From Cristatella mucedo (lineage: Eukaryota > Bryozoa > Phylactolaemata > Cristatellidae), in contig WPIO01000050.1 of NCBI GenBank assembly GCA_009760855.2, forward strand, positions 1,707,001 through 1,771,000: 64,000 nucleotides of DNA, in the 5' to 3' direction. Position 1 is the stretch's first letter, and each line of letters begins with the position of its first letter. The translations under genes were made by a program, and so were the position numbers. The notes under the pieces are model-generated. The model was not told where the DNA came from. It ran no database searches and saw only the letters and a program-made list of their open reading frames with translations. Shown here in pieces: positions 43,790 through 55,898 of the stretch.

Positions 43790-44160
43790 AATAACAATAA
43801 TCCGTTTGATATAACCCACAGGAAGCTCAAGGTCTTTCTAGGCACTTAACATTTGCATTACTGTAAGGAGCAGGCCGGTTTTTCTTCTATTAAATTTCGT
43901 CAAGCCAGGGGTGTCGCCACATCAATCGCGAATGAGTTCCATGCTTTGGGACTATGCACTGAAGGTATGGTCATCAAAGGATTTGAAGTTGATTTAAGGC
44001 ACGACTAAAACACTCTATACGACTCGAGGCAGGAGGGCGTGTCGGCCGATGAAAAGTCTGATTTGCAAGTATTTCAGCTAGGCAGGTCGGAGCAAGAGAA
44101 TGCCGTTACCTAAAAGTAAATGATGGAACCTTGAAGTCGATGCACTGCTTTACTGGGGGT
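43790..44160 (-). mobile_element. Old L2-like LINE 3' relic
   Basis: A tail-like start, then diverged C-terminal coding sequence (TTCCATGCTTTGGGACTATG; CCTTGAAGTCGATGCACTGC). Confidence 0.65.
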
Positions 44161-44184
44161 GGGGCAAATGCTTAATTGCGGTTG

Positions 44185-44435
44185 TAATAATAATAATAAT
44201 AATAATTCACTTGATAAAGCCCCCTCAGAGAACTTAATCTCTCTCTAGGCGCTTTACATTTGCTGCAAAGTGAAATGCAATTGAATGGTAAGTAAAATCA
44301 TGCTTGAAAAACAAACAAAATGAATTATATGGTTAGGAGTGACATGCACAGGGTCAGCATGCGAATGTGGTTAGTGGCAGCATGCACAGTGTCAGCACGC
44401 ATAAGCACATCAAGGACGAATCACAGGGACGTTGT
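44185..44435 (-). mobile_element. L2-like LINE 3' end, well preserved
   Basis: (AAT)n, TTCACTTGATAAAGCCCCCTC, through AGCACATCAAGGACGAATCACA. Nearly identical to 61,908-62,160. Confidence 0.9.
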
Positions 44436-45094
44436 GACATTCGCGACTGCCTATAGAATCTGCTGGGCAACTGCTGGATTTTAGTTCAGCAGTAAGAAGC
44501 TGGCAATTAATAATAATGAAATAATGTTCGTCATAATGATAATACTAACAACAGCACTAATACAATTATTTTTCAAATAGCATCCAAAGAAGACTAAAGT
44601 TCTATCACAATGCTTTATGTATGTTGGAAAGAAAACATTTCATCTGATTATTTTGGTTCGTAGATTCGAGTTATGCTGAAAGCAGTCCTTTACTGCCCTT
44701 TGCAGGCTAACTGATTGAAGCTAAGGCAATTCTGCCAAGTATAATAATGTAGCTTTCTAATCCCAACCAACTGCTCCTTCTTTTTACAATCAAGACAAAG
44801 TGAGACTCACACTTCTTCTCTTATCACTCCTAAAGGAGTAAGCTACCAACTTCTTCCTTCCCTATTTCTACAAATGATAAAGGTCATTACAATCTTTGTT
44901 TCATGCCTGGCCGTGTACCATCCTTCGAATTTCTGCTAACCTCGATATTCAGGTTGTGATGGTGCAATAAGTCGGACCACGTTCCAACGAATTTCGGAAG
45001 ATTTCAGGCCACGTTGATTGTCGAGCATACACTCAAGCATGCCAAATGGCCATGCATGTGTCCATGCGCGTTAACAAAGTAAGATGTATATTTC

Positions 45095-45180
45095 AGCTGA
45101 TTTCTATAGCCTCATTTCTATACACGGTAGAAGAGCATTAGCAGATAGCTATCACTCCTCGTGCGGTAGGCAGCACACAA
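45095..45180 (-). mobile_element. SINE-I fragment
   Basis: AGCTGATTTCTATAGCCTC..GTAGAAGAGCATTAGCAGATAG is the reverse of the SINE-I 3' end. Confidence 0.6.
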
Positions 45181-45657
45181 TTTCCTGCTTCAGGAACCGA
45201 AGACACCTCATGGGTTGTGAAGTGCAAGCACCTGGTCCCTGGGCTAAAACTCAGGCTAAATCAACAACTCACACAAAACTTCGGTGCTCGCAATGAAGCA
45301 AAACTGAAATGGTTTTGCTACATGTACAGCCATACTTATGCTGCACGCTACCACTGCAATACGAATGTCAAAGCAGCAAACACCAAAAAGATATTGGTGA
45401 GTGATCGAAAAATATTCTAGTTATGCGATTGTAAGTACACCATGACACTCAATAAGCCGCTGGATTATCGCAAACACGATGGCAGTTGCATTAGCGGTGC
45501 CCTGGGCTCATACTATGCCAGCAATGGAGCAGATGCAGCCACACTTCCTGAGCACTACCATACCCAAAGGTTGCTACAGTGTATTGCCCCACCCACCACG
45601 CCCTCACTGGCTGCCTCGGCAGGCACAAAGCAGCACGGCGAGCAGACGCCGACGAAC

Positions 45658-45825
45658 CTCTTTGGGCATCGCGCTGAACGACCAGACCAAGGCTTCTCGC
45701 TTGCTTTTTGAGAGCGTTGTTGATGAGCAGCATGCAGTAGCCACGTGTTCTATTGCTGACGACTTCCTTGCCGATCTCCAGCACCTCGTCGGTTTCCACC
45801 AGGCCGGCCTCGTCGGCAGGCGATC
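45658..45825 (-). CDS. LMO7: LMO7-like exon 9: C-terminal half of the PDZ domain
   Basis: 168 nt, phase 1 to phase 1. The join to exon 8 gives VVKGGSPADEAG, then LVETDEVLEIG, then the helix with LLINNALKK and a last strand LGLVVQR. This is the canonical PDZ second half (G-S-P-A-x-x-A-G-L, D-x-V-L-x-I). The acceptor AACTTGCAG is good; the donor GTTCGT is weak but gives the phase needed by exon 10. The frame runs on past the donor as open sequence. Confidence 0.88.
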
Positions 45826-46075
45826 CTGCAAGTTTACCAGCAACCAGAGTGAGCGATGGTTCAGTCGAGGGAGCTTCGCGATATGTTAGTTGCTCGCCAG
45901 TGGACTATGCCTGATCGTTCATTAAGCCAGCCCACTGGCCGAGCCAGTGGAGCATTGAGAGGGTACAGCCGGTTGTTTGCCATACAGCCAGTGCACTGGG
46001 GTTAGGCAGTGTTTAAGGGAAGCATCCATCCTATTTTGAGATGCATCTGCATGCATGTCAGTGTGCAAGCGCATT

Positions 46076-46077
<2 letters not shown>

Positions 46078-46115
<38 letters not shown>

Positions 46116-46304
46116 TGTGTTTGTGCGCGCATTTGCATGTGCGGTTGTGTGTGTGTGTGTGTGCCCGTGCGTGTGTGTTCGTGTGCGCTTGTATATGTGT
46201 GTGTGTTTGTGTATATGTGTGTATGTCTGCGTGTGTGTGAGTGTTAGCGTGTGTGAGTGTGTTAGCGTGTGTGTGTGTGTGTGTGTGTGTGCACGTTTGT
46301 GTGT

Positions 46305-46351
<47 letters not shown>

Positions 46352-46365
46352 TGAATGTGTGTGCG
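46078..46365 (+). repeat. TG microsatellite, interrupted
   Basis: TG with GCGC, TATG and GAGTG interruptions. Confidence 0.95.
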
Positions 46366-47098
46366 TGCACGTGGAGGCTCCGTATCAGTCTGAGGAAGGT
46401 CTATCAGTCAAAATCAATTCAGAAGAGTGTCCAACCTGCCTACTGGAACTGTCAAGGATACAACCAATCATTTTCTTGCTTTGAGTACCAATTGGCAACC
46501 AGCTTAGATACAGGATATGTGCTGACAGAACTGTAGAAGTTCAACTGTAACAAACATCTCACAAATGAAAGTACAATCGTCTCCAGCAGGAGTGGTGGCT
46601 CCTAACGGCATCTTTAATCGGGAGGCCGTGACTGCCTCAGCCTTGATCTGAGAGTGATAGTGGTTGGCACAGTCCTGGGGGGGGGCTTGCATCGACATGC
46701 GAACGGTAAAGAGTGGCTGAATTAGCAGCCTAAATTATATAGCAGGAGAGCTTAGAGAGCTTCATACCATCTGCATAAGGAAACACAAATTGCTTGCTGG
46801 ATGACTCGAGCTCACGACCCGGATTATGATGTGCTAGCACGTCAGTGTTGGGTCACGATCCATCATGATGTGCTAGTACGTCAGTGTTGGGCCACGATCC
46901 ATCATGCCAGGGAAGGCAAAGTGAAAGGCTTGGACACAAAAGACCCACTTGAGTGAGTGGAAAATACAGGCAGTGAACATTCTGGGGGTTCTCTACTGTG
47001 GAGCAGCAATGCAGCTTCCTTATTCTGAGATGGCGCACCTATAGAAACCTTGCTGATGCTCATATATTAATAGTTGTGGTACTCCGAGGCAGTGAGGC

Positions 47099-47353
<255 letters not shown>

Positions 47354-47594
47354 TACACACTACACACTACACACTACACTCCACGCACACGTTAATGGCT
47401 GGAGTGGTGAAGCTGGATTCTGCAGTAGAGTTGGCTTAACGAGCAGGAGGTGGCTAAATAAGACTAAACTAAGGTTACAAGTTTCGGTGACTTTCTACAA
47501 GGAGAGGCAGGCGAATTTGGTGCATCTCAATGTCAGGTTGGGTGTGCTTTTCCAAATGCGCATATCTCTTGCTGGCCTTGTGGAACGATTAACT

Positions 47595-47925
47595 ATGTTA
47601 TGTTACGCATCTCCGTCTGTAACTCCATAAAGCCACAAAGACTACGTGGGTGTTATGCAGGAGAGTTTTGTATAGTGCACTCATAGCCTAAGTGGCTTTC
47701 GGTATCCATTTGGTAGCCAAAAGACTGCATGTGACGAAACAAAGGGGTAGTGAGAAGCGTAGCAGAATCAGGAGGGGCATTCAGGTAGTGAGTAGCACAG
47801 AAGTAACAGCTCAGGACGCTGGAAAGGATGTGCTATAGTCGGCAGCAGGAGAGGAGGTGTCGTTGCACAATAAACGTGGAAACGTGTTCCACAATCTGGG
47901 ACCTGCAGAGCTAAAGCTTCTGTCG
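47595..47925 (-). mobile_element. LINE-B copy
   Basis: On the minus strand the frame reads FSSAGPRLWNTFPRLLCND, then CATHYLN and ESHLGYECTIQNSPA. It gives the P-R-L-W-N-S/T-L/F-P motif that marks this family as a non-LTR retrotransposon. Confidence 0.75.
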
Positions 47926-48349
47926 CCAACGGTCTTAGGAATGGAACAACTAATGAACTAGTTAAAGCATGCATCGAGCTCCATTGAGCTTTGGTCCAGT
48001 GACACATGTACATGAATGATTATGCATGCATACACACACATCGTATACGGATGATTACACAAGTTTACCTAAGAGAGTTGAGTAGTACACATGACCTCGT
48101 GCTAGAAGCCAAATCATGGCAGTAGGACTGACAGCACTATGGTGACAAGTGTGGGAGAAACATCATTTCCTTTCCCCTGGCAATGCAGACTCTTGGGCAA
48201 TTCAATTATTCGTTTGACAGGCAGACGTTAATCAAAGCATGAGCAGATGGCAGATGTCACCAGGCTTGTCATACCATCATCACAAAGTTATGCTCACAAT
48301 GCGCTTGGCTTGAAGTAAGCTGCCCAGCAACCGGCAGAGGCTGGCTTAC

Positions 48350-48470
48350 CTTTGACCACTGTCTCCACAGTGATGGGTACACACTTGTCTATACCTCCCT
48401 TGATTGAGAACCCAAAGCCATCGTCGATGTTGGCAGGCGACTTTAGGGTGATGCGTAATTTGCCGGATGC
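48350..48470 (-). CDS. LMO7: LMO7-like exon 8: N-terminal half of the PDZ domain
   Basis: 121 nt, phase 0 to phase 1, with acceptor TTTCTGTAG and donor GTAAGC. It encodes KLRITLKSP and then the carboxylate-binding loop GFGFSIKGG, followed by VPITVETVVKG. The G-F-G-F loop and the following beta strand are the PDZ hallmark that binds the C-termini of partner proteins. In LMO7/LIMCH1-type proteins the PDZ domain lies between the middle region and the coils, as here. The domain is completed in exon 9 after a 2.5-kb intron. Confidence 0.9.
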
Positions 48471-48554
48471 CTACAGAAATACGGCAACCACACTTCTGAC
48501 TGGCCACTGAAATCTGTGGTCAGCTTGAAAAAACTTGCAGGGGGAGCTGGTCAA

Positions 48555-48740
48555 ATAATAATAATAATAATAATAATAATGCACTTGATAAAGCGCCCTC
48601 AGAGAACTCAATCTTTTTCTAGGTGCTTTACATTTGCTGCAAAGGGAAATGCGATTGAATGGTGAGTAATATCGTGCTTGATAAACAACATGAATAACAT
48701 GGTTAGGGTGACATGCACAGGGTCAGCATGCAAATGCACT
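48555..48740 (-). mobile_element. L2-like LINE 3' end
   Basis: (AAT)n, GCACTTGATAAAGCGCCCTC..CTAGGTGCTTTACATTTGCT. Confidence 0.9.
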
Positions 48741-49559
48741 ACCATACCTCTAATTAAAGGGACAATTCTTACCATTAAGCCATAACCTAGTTGCATGTGC
48801 TGTAGGTGTTGCTTGGCTAGAGAAGCCTAGAAGTTTGCTATACATGTGAAACTTTTTATTCTAGCGTATTCTGCTGAGTCCTTGGTTTCGGATAGCCCGG
48901 CAAAGCAGCTGCTTATCAATCCCTAAATACTGTAGCTAAATCGGGCAATGAGGCAAAAGTAACCAACTTCTTTCGGATTGCCTCATGGAGATACAGAAAC
49001 CTACTTCAAGATAGATGTAATCTCTGAACACAATATCGATGACGTGGAGATCAGACACTTTCACAGTGTCATGCAAAGATGCGACTTCTCAAAGATTCTT
49101 CCTCAATAGTGGTGGATTTTCTAGCACGTGAGCATGAACTGGGCACATAGCTTAATGGGTTGCATTCATGTTTTTTGCTGGTTATCATAATGCCGGCTTC
49201 AACAGTCTCTGTGCTGCCTTGATGTGCTCGGCTATGATGCATTAGAGCATCACTCCCTTATTTTGACAGTACCTACTAAAACCGAGTCTACCCATGCACT
49301 CTTCGGAGACTTTTGCAACTGAATCGTTCGTGCTCATCATCGTGCCACTCCTGAGATCAAGCTACGAGTACAAACAGGCAGGCAGGGGTCCTCGCCAATG
49401 TACTGTCTGCAGCTCCTTGCCAATCGGCCCCTAACCAAGTCAGCTCTCCGAGCACCAGTAAAAAATGGATCATCACAAACGTTAGACTAAGTGGTCAATC
49501 TACCTGGTGGAGCTTGGATCGCCGTTCAAATTAACGCCACCCAGGATAAATTTCAACAG

Positions 49560-49965
49560 TGGTTTAACTAGAAATTTAACTCAGCAACCATTCAAGTGCA
49601 AATACCCCCGATAAGAAGGATGAAAACCTATGTTGTTCAAGATGCACATGTTCCAGTACGATTTCCATTCGCCCCAGTGAACTGGTCTCATTTATTCCCC
49701 CGTGCTTTTTGTGGGTACCTGAGCATGATTCTGTGCATGCTACTAACCGGAGGTCTTACTAAGCGGGGAGGGCCATGAGTGTCATGTTAGCTTTATATTG
49801 CTGGCATAAGCATGATATAAATTTGCTTTTTCTAGCTTAATACTGTGCATTAGACTAACCTTTGGGTCACGATTCTCTCTCAGAGAGTTGTAAAGCACCT
49901 TAATAGAGGCCATAAGGGTCCATAAGACCACAAGGGTGTACCATATATAGAGACCAATTATTATT
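49560..49965 (+). mobile_element. Probable LINE-C 3' relic
   Basis: TGTGCATGCTACTAACCGGAGG..CTTACTAAGC resembles 32,819-32,860 of the LINE-C copy, followed by a GTAAAGCACCTTAATAGAGG tail. Confidence 0.45.
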
Positions 49966-50411
49966 CTTATTTGCGACAAGCAGATCTATTTAATGGTTTA
50001 CTGACAATCAACACATAAAAAAATACATTATATTGCAGCACCAGACCTTATGATAACAAGAATAGTAATAAGACATTTGCATAGCACTTTCGGAGAACTT
50101 AATCTCTTCCTAGGCTCTTTATATGTGCAGTAAAGGTAGCATGATAAAATGCTAAGTGGTAACAGGCAGAGTGCCAACAAGCATAACATGGTCAAAGGTG
50201 ACATGCCCAGGGTCAACATGTAAAATATGGTTAGGGATAGCATGCACAATGTTGCCACTGCTGCCGCTGGCTTACGGATGGCAAGATGCTGCATATATGA
50301 CGAGGAATTGTAGTATGTGCACATACAGGGTACATCTGTACATGCATCCACCCAACGCTTGTTACATACATGCAGCCCCTCGGCAGCACGACAGCAGTAG
50401 GCAAGGTTTAC

Positions 50412-50497
50412 CTGAGAATCATTCTTTGCCAATGCTGCTGGTCTTGAGGATGCGCTCCACTTGCTAGGCATATCAGCAGGTAAGGAAGCAGGGCCAC
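50412..50497 (-). CDS. LMO7: LMO7-like exon 7: linker before the PDZ domain
   Basis: 86 nt, phase 1 to phase 0, after GCATGCAG and before GTAAAC. It encodes GPASLPADMPSKWSASSRP and ends ALAKNDSQ, running directly into the first PDZ strand in exon 8. A LINE tail lies just downstream in the intron (50,040-50,240). Confidence 0.75.
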
Positions 50498-52426
50498 CTG
50501 CATGCGCACGCAAATGCAACTGGCTTTTAGGACACTGAACACGATAAGATCCTTCTCTGCCCGTGCGCATCATTGGCCAGGGTTGATAGCCTTGAAGCCT
50601 CATGCACTTTAGCAATGCGCCTCTAAACCTGTTCATTGACCAAAGGTCAACCAGAACGGGCCATAAAGGCACAGCACACAGTTGCTTGAGCTTCGATCTC
50701 CAACAATCAAGTGCAGAGATCTAAACTATCTCCAGCTTGAGAAAATCACAAGTTTAGCCGGGTCTGTCTGTAAAACCTGGATTCACACTGATGGTAAATA
50801 TCCTATCGCTAAGTTGACCCTAGTATATATGATCACTGTCGGAAAATGCACATAGCAACCGACTATAGCTGCAGAGATTAAATTTTTACCCATGAAATGC
50901 TGAAGGCAAAACAGTCGTCTCTCACCACTTCGCTTCGCTTCGACTTTTCGGCTTCAGTGTATAGCAGCTTTTTCAAATATATTCACTAAAAACTTGATCG
51001 TGGAAGATAATGGAAATGATTCAGTAGGTGCTCGGTTGTCCAAGTCAATCATACACCCCAATATTAAAATTAAAATAACTGTACTTACGAACTATTGGCC
51101 TACGTGTTCGCGCGCTATTCGAGCACTCCGCCAATGCAGCCAATACTCCTTCAATGCCAGGTACATGTGCTCGAACAATCCTTGTGGGTGGGCAAAATTT
51201 TTTCTCAAAAAATCCGGTGTGGTGAAACCATGCAATCACCAATCAATCGCGTTTCCCTTTGCAGCAAACCTAAAGTGCCTAGAAAAAGATTGAGTTCTCT
51301 GAGGGCACGTTATCAAGTGTATAATAATAATAATAATAATTATTATTATTATTACCAGAGTGTGCTATTCAATGATGGGCTATTCTATCCTCTTCCTTTA
51401 CTGGCAACTGATTGGTTCTGGCTCACATAAGTTGTTTCTCGTAATGCGAGTGTAATGGTGACTAAAGGCGTGTTATTTCATGTCCAGAGAGTTTTAATAA
51501 TGTTAAAATCCGCACTTAGAGGGCCGTGAACAGGTTTTCTATGCTCTAACTACAAAATATCCGATTTACAAATAAGGAATTCTACTTTGCGGAAGTTCAA
51601 TTACGGAGGTAGAGTGTGGAACTAAATGACAGTAATAAACAAGGGACGACTGCATTTCTCGGCTCCAAACACTTATGCGATCTTGGCATGGACTCTCAGC
51701 TAGACATCATGATATCAGCAGAGCAGACGAATTTCTGCAGTGTGGGCACGTAAACAAAATTGCTATTTGTCAAGACACTGGCGAATTCTAATTAGACAGT
51801 CCTACCTGTTATACATGGGTAGGGAAACAACAGAAAAAATGAATGAATGAAGAGGATTGACTCGTATAGCCTAGCGAGAACCAGTTATCAGTCTAGATAC
51901 TTAAATGTGGGCAGACTGGACACTTAAGAAAGCTCAAGCTGCACGCTTCTGTGACAACGGAATCATAATGCCACACACCGACTGAATCCAACTTATGTCA
52001 TCTTCGAACTCTGACATATGTCGGCTACTGAGCATAGACAACAGCCAATAGAAATGCATCTGTTTCGACAGAACGATGACTGGTTCTTTTATTTACTGTG
52101 AAAATTCCAAATACTAGAAAGATGATGTACCACATACCCGAGATTCTTGAATTGGGCAAAAAGTGAATGTCATCGTCGTTGTCACGTAAGGCACTTCGTC
52201 GAACTAACATCAAACACTGCCTGGTACTTAATTATTAACGTACTGCACTTAGTGAGAAGCCATGCAGCCAGCAGATGAAGGAAATAGCCAGAGGTCAGTG
52301 GCCGGCACTTCAATTTCCTTCTGGACAGGCGATTTTTAATACGAATCTCTCATTAGTCACATAATTTTTCTCGGTAAGAGCAGAAGATCAAGATTGTAAA
52401 TCAGCATTATTTGGAGCTAGACATAC
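50498..52426 (-). other. LMO7-like intron 6
   Basis: One plus-strand LINE tail (51,225-51,350); otherwise unique sequence with no gene recognised. Confidence 0.6.
51225..51350 (+). mobile_element. L2-like LINE 3' tail
   Basis: CAGCAAACCTAAAGTGCCTAG..GGCACGTTATCAAGTGTATA, then (ATA)n running into (ATT)n. Confidence 0.88.
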
Positions 52427-52538
52427 CGTATAGCTGCCCATAATTGCCATCTTCGGAGCAGCCACCTTCTGACTCAGAGTCGGCATCGTTGTTTCCATCG
52501 TCTTTTGGTGAACAGCTGCCGAAGTCCGAATCGGACTT
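52427..52538 (-). CDS. LMO7: LMO7-like exon 6: Asp/Ser/Glu-rich linker
   Basis: 112 nt, phase 0 to phase 1, with acceptor CCTATTTCAG and a consensus GTATGT donor. It encodes KSDSDFGSCSPKDDGN, then an acidic NNDADSESEGG stretch, ending NYGQLY. It is low-complexity acidic sequence, probably disordered, just before the PDZ domain. Confidence 0.75.
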
Positions 52539-53567
52539 CTGAAATAGGTCAGCACGATGCTGCACAATTCTAACACACACACTCATGTCACCCATGCTCG
52601 CAGTGCACACCCTAAGACATGCACAGCATCGGCACCTTGTCATAAGCTGTCACCATCATAAGCCAAGGGCAAACACCTGCATCGGCATTCGGCAGCAGCA
52701 GCAGCAGCACGTATGCATTCGTCACGGCCTGTGGGGCACGTTGCTGAGCAACGCGAATTGCTCGAGAGGGGGAGAGGGCCAGCCATCGGTGCATTGTACC
52801 AATCAAGTGGTTGTCGTTTCGAGTGCAATTTTTTCTAGCTGAATAGTGAGAGAGAGAGAGAGAGAGACTTGAGACAGACTAGACTTGAGAGTGAGACTAG
52901 CGTCTCGAGCATCGGCCGTCGAGTCACGTGTACACGAGTCGTGGTAGCTAGCTGATACACTGTTGTCACTCTGCTGCTGTGCGTCTGTAGTCGGAGAAAA
53001 CGACTAAAGTTTTGGTATCTAGCCAGAGCTGAGCTGACGAGAAGAAGGCCCAGGTCGGTCGAGCAATTGCCGCCGAGGAATCGAAACGCTCGCTTCAACT
53101 GCTGGCTAAGAGCAGGAGGTCATTGCCGGCTGTCAGAAGTAAAGCCCTGGGATTCAGCCTTGAATTCGATGACTGTCGGAAGGCCAACGGGTTGCTAGAT
53201 AGCAATATGCCGACGGAATGCTTTCGATTACCACCAGCATCGCTGGATCGAGGTCGTAACTTGAGCGATACTAAGCCAGTCTGCCTTTTGAGCTGACGTC
53301 AGTGTTCGATTCACCTCGAACCCATACGGTTTGCAATGGCTCCGACGGATGCACAGACAGATGCTTGGCTGCGGAAATTGGGCTTGGGTAGCAGCTCTGG
53401 CTAGAGTGAGCAACGACCTGACCACTCGCTCAGGCAAGGAGCGACACATAAGTTCACGAGATTGCTCTGCATGAATGCTGAGCAGAAAGCGACCGAGAAG
53501 GTCAGCTAGAAGGTCAGCGCTCATAGAGCCGGCCGGCTGCAGCTCAGTTCGGCAGTGGGCGACTCAC

Positions 53568-53736
53568 CGTGCGCCTCGGAGGTGGATGTTCGTCGGCCAT
53601 GGTTGCATCAAGACTAGGCACTACACTGTGAAAAGCGCTGTCGTCCAGGTCGTCGATAGGCTGGTCGTCGACATGCTGGTCGTCGTAAGGGTAGCGATGG
53701 TAGTTACTCGAAGAGCCCCGGTTTTGGGGAGCAGAG
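53568..53736 (-). CDS. LMO7: LMO7-like exon 5: acidic His/Tyr-rich linker
   Basis: 169 nt, phase 2 to phase 0, with acceptor CACCTGCAG and a consensus GTGAGT donor. It encodes GSSSNYHRYPYDDQHVDD followed by IDDLDDSAF and ends HPPPRRT. The segment is acidic and probably disordered. The join gives PPPRRTKSDSDFG with the next exon. No domain is recognised; confidence comes from good splice sites and phase. Confidence 0.72.
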
Positions 53737-53904
53737 CTGCAGGTGCAGGGCAAAAAGACTTCTCAGAGAGTGTGTTTGCATGCGTGTGCACGCGCGTGTG
53801 TGCGCATGTGTGCTCATGTGTGCTCATGCTCGCGATGGTGCAACTTCAGCTGCAACCACTTTGAGCCAGTCAATGTGTGCGTGAATGCACATAATTGAAT
53901 GCAA

Positions 53905-54215
53905 TGTATGTAATGTATCTACACAAAGTCAAAGAGACTATGTGGGTATTACGCAGGAGAGTTTTGCATAGCGCACTCACAGCTTAACCGGCTATAAACC
54001 ACATGTTGATGCATGTTGCGCGCACACACACGCGCACACGCACACACAAAAATATATGTATATATATATATATACATATATATATGCATATATATGTATA
54101 TATATATATATGCATATATATATACACACATATATATCCCTTTGCAGCAAATGTAAAGCGCCTAGAGAGAGATTAAGTTCCATGAGGGCGCTTTATCAAG
54201 TGCATTATTATTATT
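53905..54215. mobile_element. LINE-B terminus, TA tract and L2-like tail side by side
   Basis: 53,905-54,000 (minus) matches the LINE-B end (GTGGGTATTACGCAGGAGAG). 54,047-54,138 is TA/TATACA. 54,139-54,215 (plus) is an L2-like tail (GCAGCAAATGTAAAGCGCCT..GGGCGCTTTATCAAGTGCAT). Confidence 0.8.
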
Positions 54216-54254
54216 TGCATTTCTAGGCGCAATAAATGAGCTGCCATAACAAAC

Positions 54255-54337
54255 CCGAGGATTTCGGCTGCATCCACCGATGAAAACAGGTTTGACGATG
54301 ACTGGCTCTTTCGCTTCTGCTTCCATGAGCTCAGGTT
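54255..54337 (-). CDS. LMO7: LMO7-like exon 4: SSWKQKRKSQ motif
   Basis: 83 nt, phase 0 to phase 2, with acceptor CATCTGCAG and donor GTTTGT. It encodes NLSSWKQKRKSQSSSNLF followed by SVDAAEIL. The Trp-Lys-x-x-Arg-Lys-Ser core is the best family marker in the N-terminal half and is typical of the LIMCH1/LMO7 middle region. The basic, serine-rich stretch could be phosphorylated (inference). A second open frame exists here, but it does not fit the phases of the neighbours. Confidence 0.7.
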
Positions 54338-55146
54338 CTGCAGATGATTGAGAACACTTCGTAAATGATAGGCACATTACCTAGCGGAGTTCATCAACGG
54401 CTGACAGTAAATTCACATTGTTGTTACTGGAAATACCGACTTTTGAGCTACGTACTGCGGTGGGGGTACTGGAGCACATCTGCCCTTCAAGAAATGGACA
54501 GAAATGGCAGGGCATCCATCTGTGGCTAGGCTTTGCCATCAGACTTGTATTACTGGTGCACGGCTATGCTTGATCGAGCATGCAGCCTAGCTTTTGAAAC
54601 TCATACTTGCTCACGTGCTCTGGCGTAACCGTGAGCCCACATATGCATGCATATGTGCATGCATGCAGACACAGACACCGATGCACAGAGATGCATGCAC
54701 GTGGTGGACACAAGCAAACATGCACGGGCAAATGCGCATGGTCCCATGCATATGCATGCACTCATTTCGAAAAGATGCCACATTCAAAGCGCAGAGTGGC
54801 AGGCAGCAAGAACAAATGTCAAAGCGCAGGTGCAAAAGATTCAGGTGCACACCAAGGCCGCCAAGGTAGATGGATTGCAGAGCTTCAAACCGGTCGCTGC
54901 AGAAGAGCTACCACGTCAGGCACGAGTCAAGGGACAGACACACGTGCATTGGTACAATGCTGCTGGTAGGAGTGGAGGCTGCCCAGACAGCTAGACAGAG
55001 CCAGCACCATTGCCATTACAGCCATTAGCACCAGTTCTAGCTAAGGAGCGTTTTGTTAGAGGTGCTTGCGCACACACGCCCAGCCACCATCAAGCGTAAG
55101 CCCGGTTGCCTAGCCCACTGCCACCAGGAAAAGAGGAAGGGCCGAC

Positions 55147-55255
55147 CGTGCGCCACTGCAACGCCACGTCCTGCACACAAAGGGTTGATGAACTGTCGAC
55201 CGTTTGGGCATGGGTGAGCCATGGGCACTTCGGTTCAGCCGACATGCCCTTCTGT
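55147..55255 (-). CDS. LMO7: LMO7-like exon 3, ending in QWRT of the W-x-x-N-L-x-x-W-K motif
   Basis: The frame ends DVALQWRT, immediately before NLSSWKQKRKS of the next exon. Together they match the W-x-D-D-L-x-x-W-K-x-R-R-K-S pattern that I recall from the middle region (DUF4757) of LIMCH1/LMO7. Two acceptors fit. The one at 55,255 (109 nt, phase 2) joins exon 2 directly. A better pyrimidine tract ending TGTGCAG gives a 24-nt micro-exon from 55,170 in phase 0. The donor GTCGGC is weak. The end is better supported than the start. Confidence 0.5.
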
Positions 55256-55707
55256 CTTAGCACAGGTGGTGGCAATTGGATTGACGAGAATGAGACCTCT
55301 CCCTCCCTGCTCAATTCGAAGGAAGTCGTACAAGCGAATCCGTGGAGTGGCTGCGCCTTGCCTGCACCCCACCCCTCCCAGGGCACTCAGGGGGCAGCGA
55401 CCTGCCCGTAAGAAAGAAAATGACGACCGGCGTACTAGGAGATGAAACAAAAAATTTGAAGTCGAAAAAGCGCACGCACAACTAAAGACCAAGCAAAAAG
55501 GAAGTAAAAGTAATGGCTAGCTGGGTTAACTGCCTCATTTATAAAGCAGCAGAAATCTTAACGACTATCGCCTCAGCTTGCATTGTGATTGCCGGCTGAG
55601 TGCCTTGGACCCACGATCTAAAGCATCAAATGTGCGAGGGCTTCACCCCTGGGCACAGATTCAGCAGGAAAAAAATAACTAGAGCAGAAGTTTTTACAAC
55701 TGGCTAC

Positions 55708-55898
55708 AACAGACAGGTCCAGGGGTCCATTCGCGAGTCTTTGATGCGAACAGCCTTGCTATCGGCTGCTGCACGATTCTTGCTCAGACAGAGGTCATCC
55801 AGGGAAGCCAGATCGACCAGACTGCCGAGGTTAGGAGCACTGGGGTTAGTCGGGCCACCGACAAACTCCGCTCGTACACCAGGTCTACGAGCTGATGA
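55708..55898 (-). CDS. LMO7: LMO7-like exon 2: Leu/Asp-rich segment ahead of the Trp motif
   Basis: 191 nt, starting in phase 0 after CTGCAG and ending in phase 2 before GTAGCC. It encodes 63 residues, including SSARRPGV, LGSLVDLASLDDL and a closing RIKDSRMDPW. I recognise no domain, but the mixed polar sequence is unlike the repeats around it. The phase-2 end fits an acceptor at 55,255. The donor is only fair; a GTTCGC donor slightly upstream is an alternative. Confidence 0.6.

Larger units (their letters stand above)
42784..45657 (-). other. LMO7-like intron 9
   Basis: It contains SINE-I (42,998), LINE tails (43,520; 43,790; 44,185; 44,510) and a SINE-I fragment (45,095). No gene recognised in 44,640-45,090. 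Confidence 0.7.
48471..50411 (-). other. LMO7-like intron 7
   Basis: It contains a LINE tail (48,555-48,740), a LINE-C-like 3' region (49,560-49,965) and a diverged LINE tail (50,040-50,240). 48,840-49,560 shows no recognisable gene. Confidence 0.65.

Noticed and set aside
46041-46370. ORFs of Cys-Val or Thr-His repeats
   Set aside because: Translations of a TG microsatellite.
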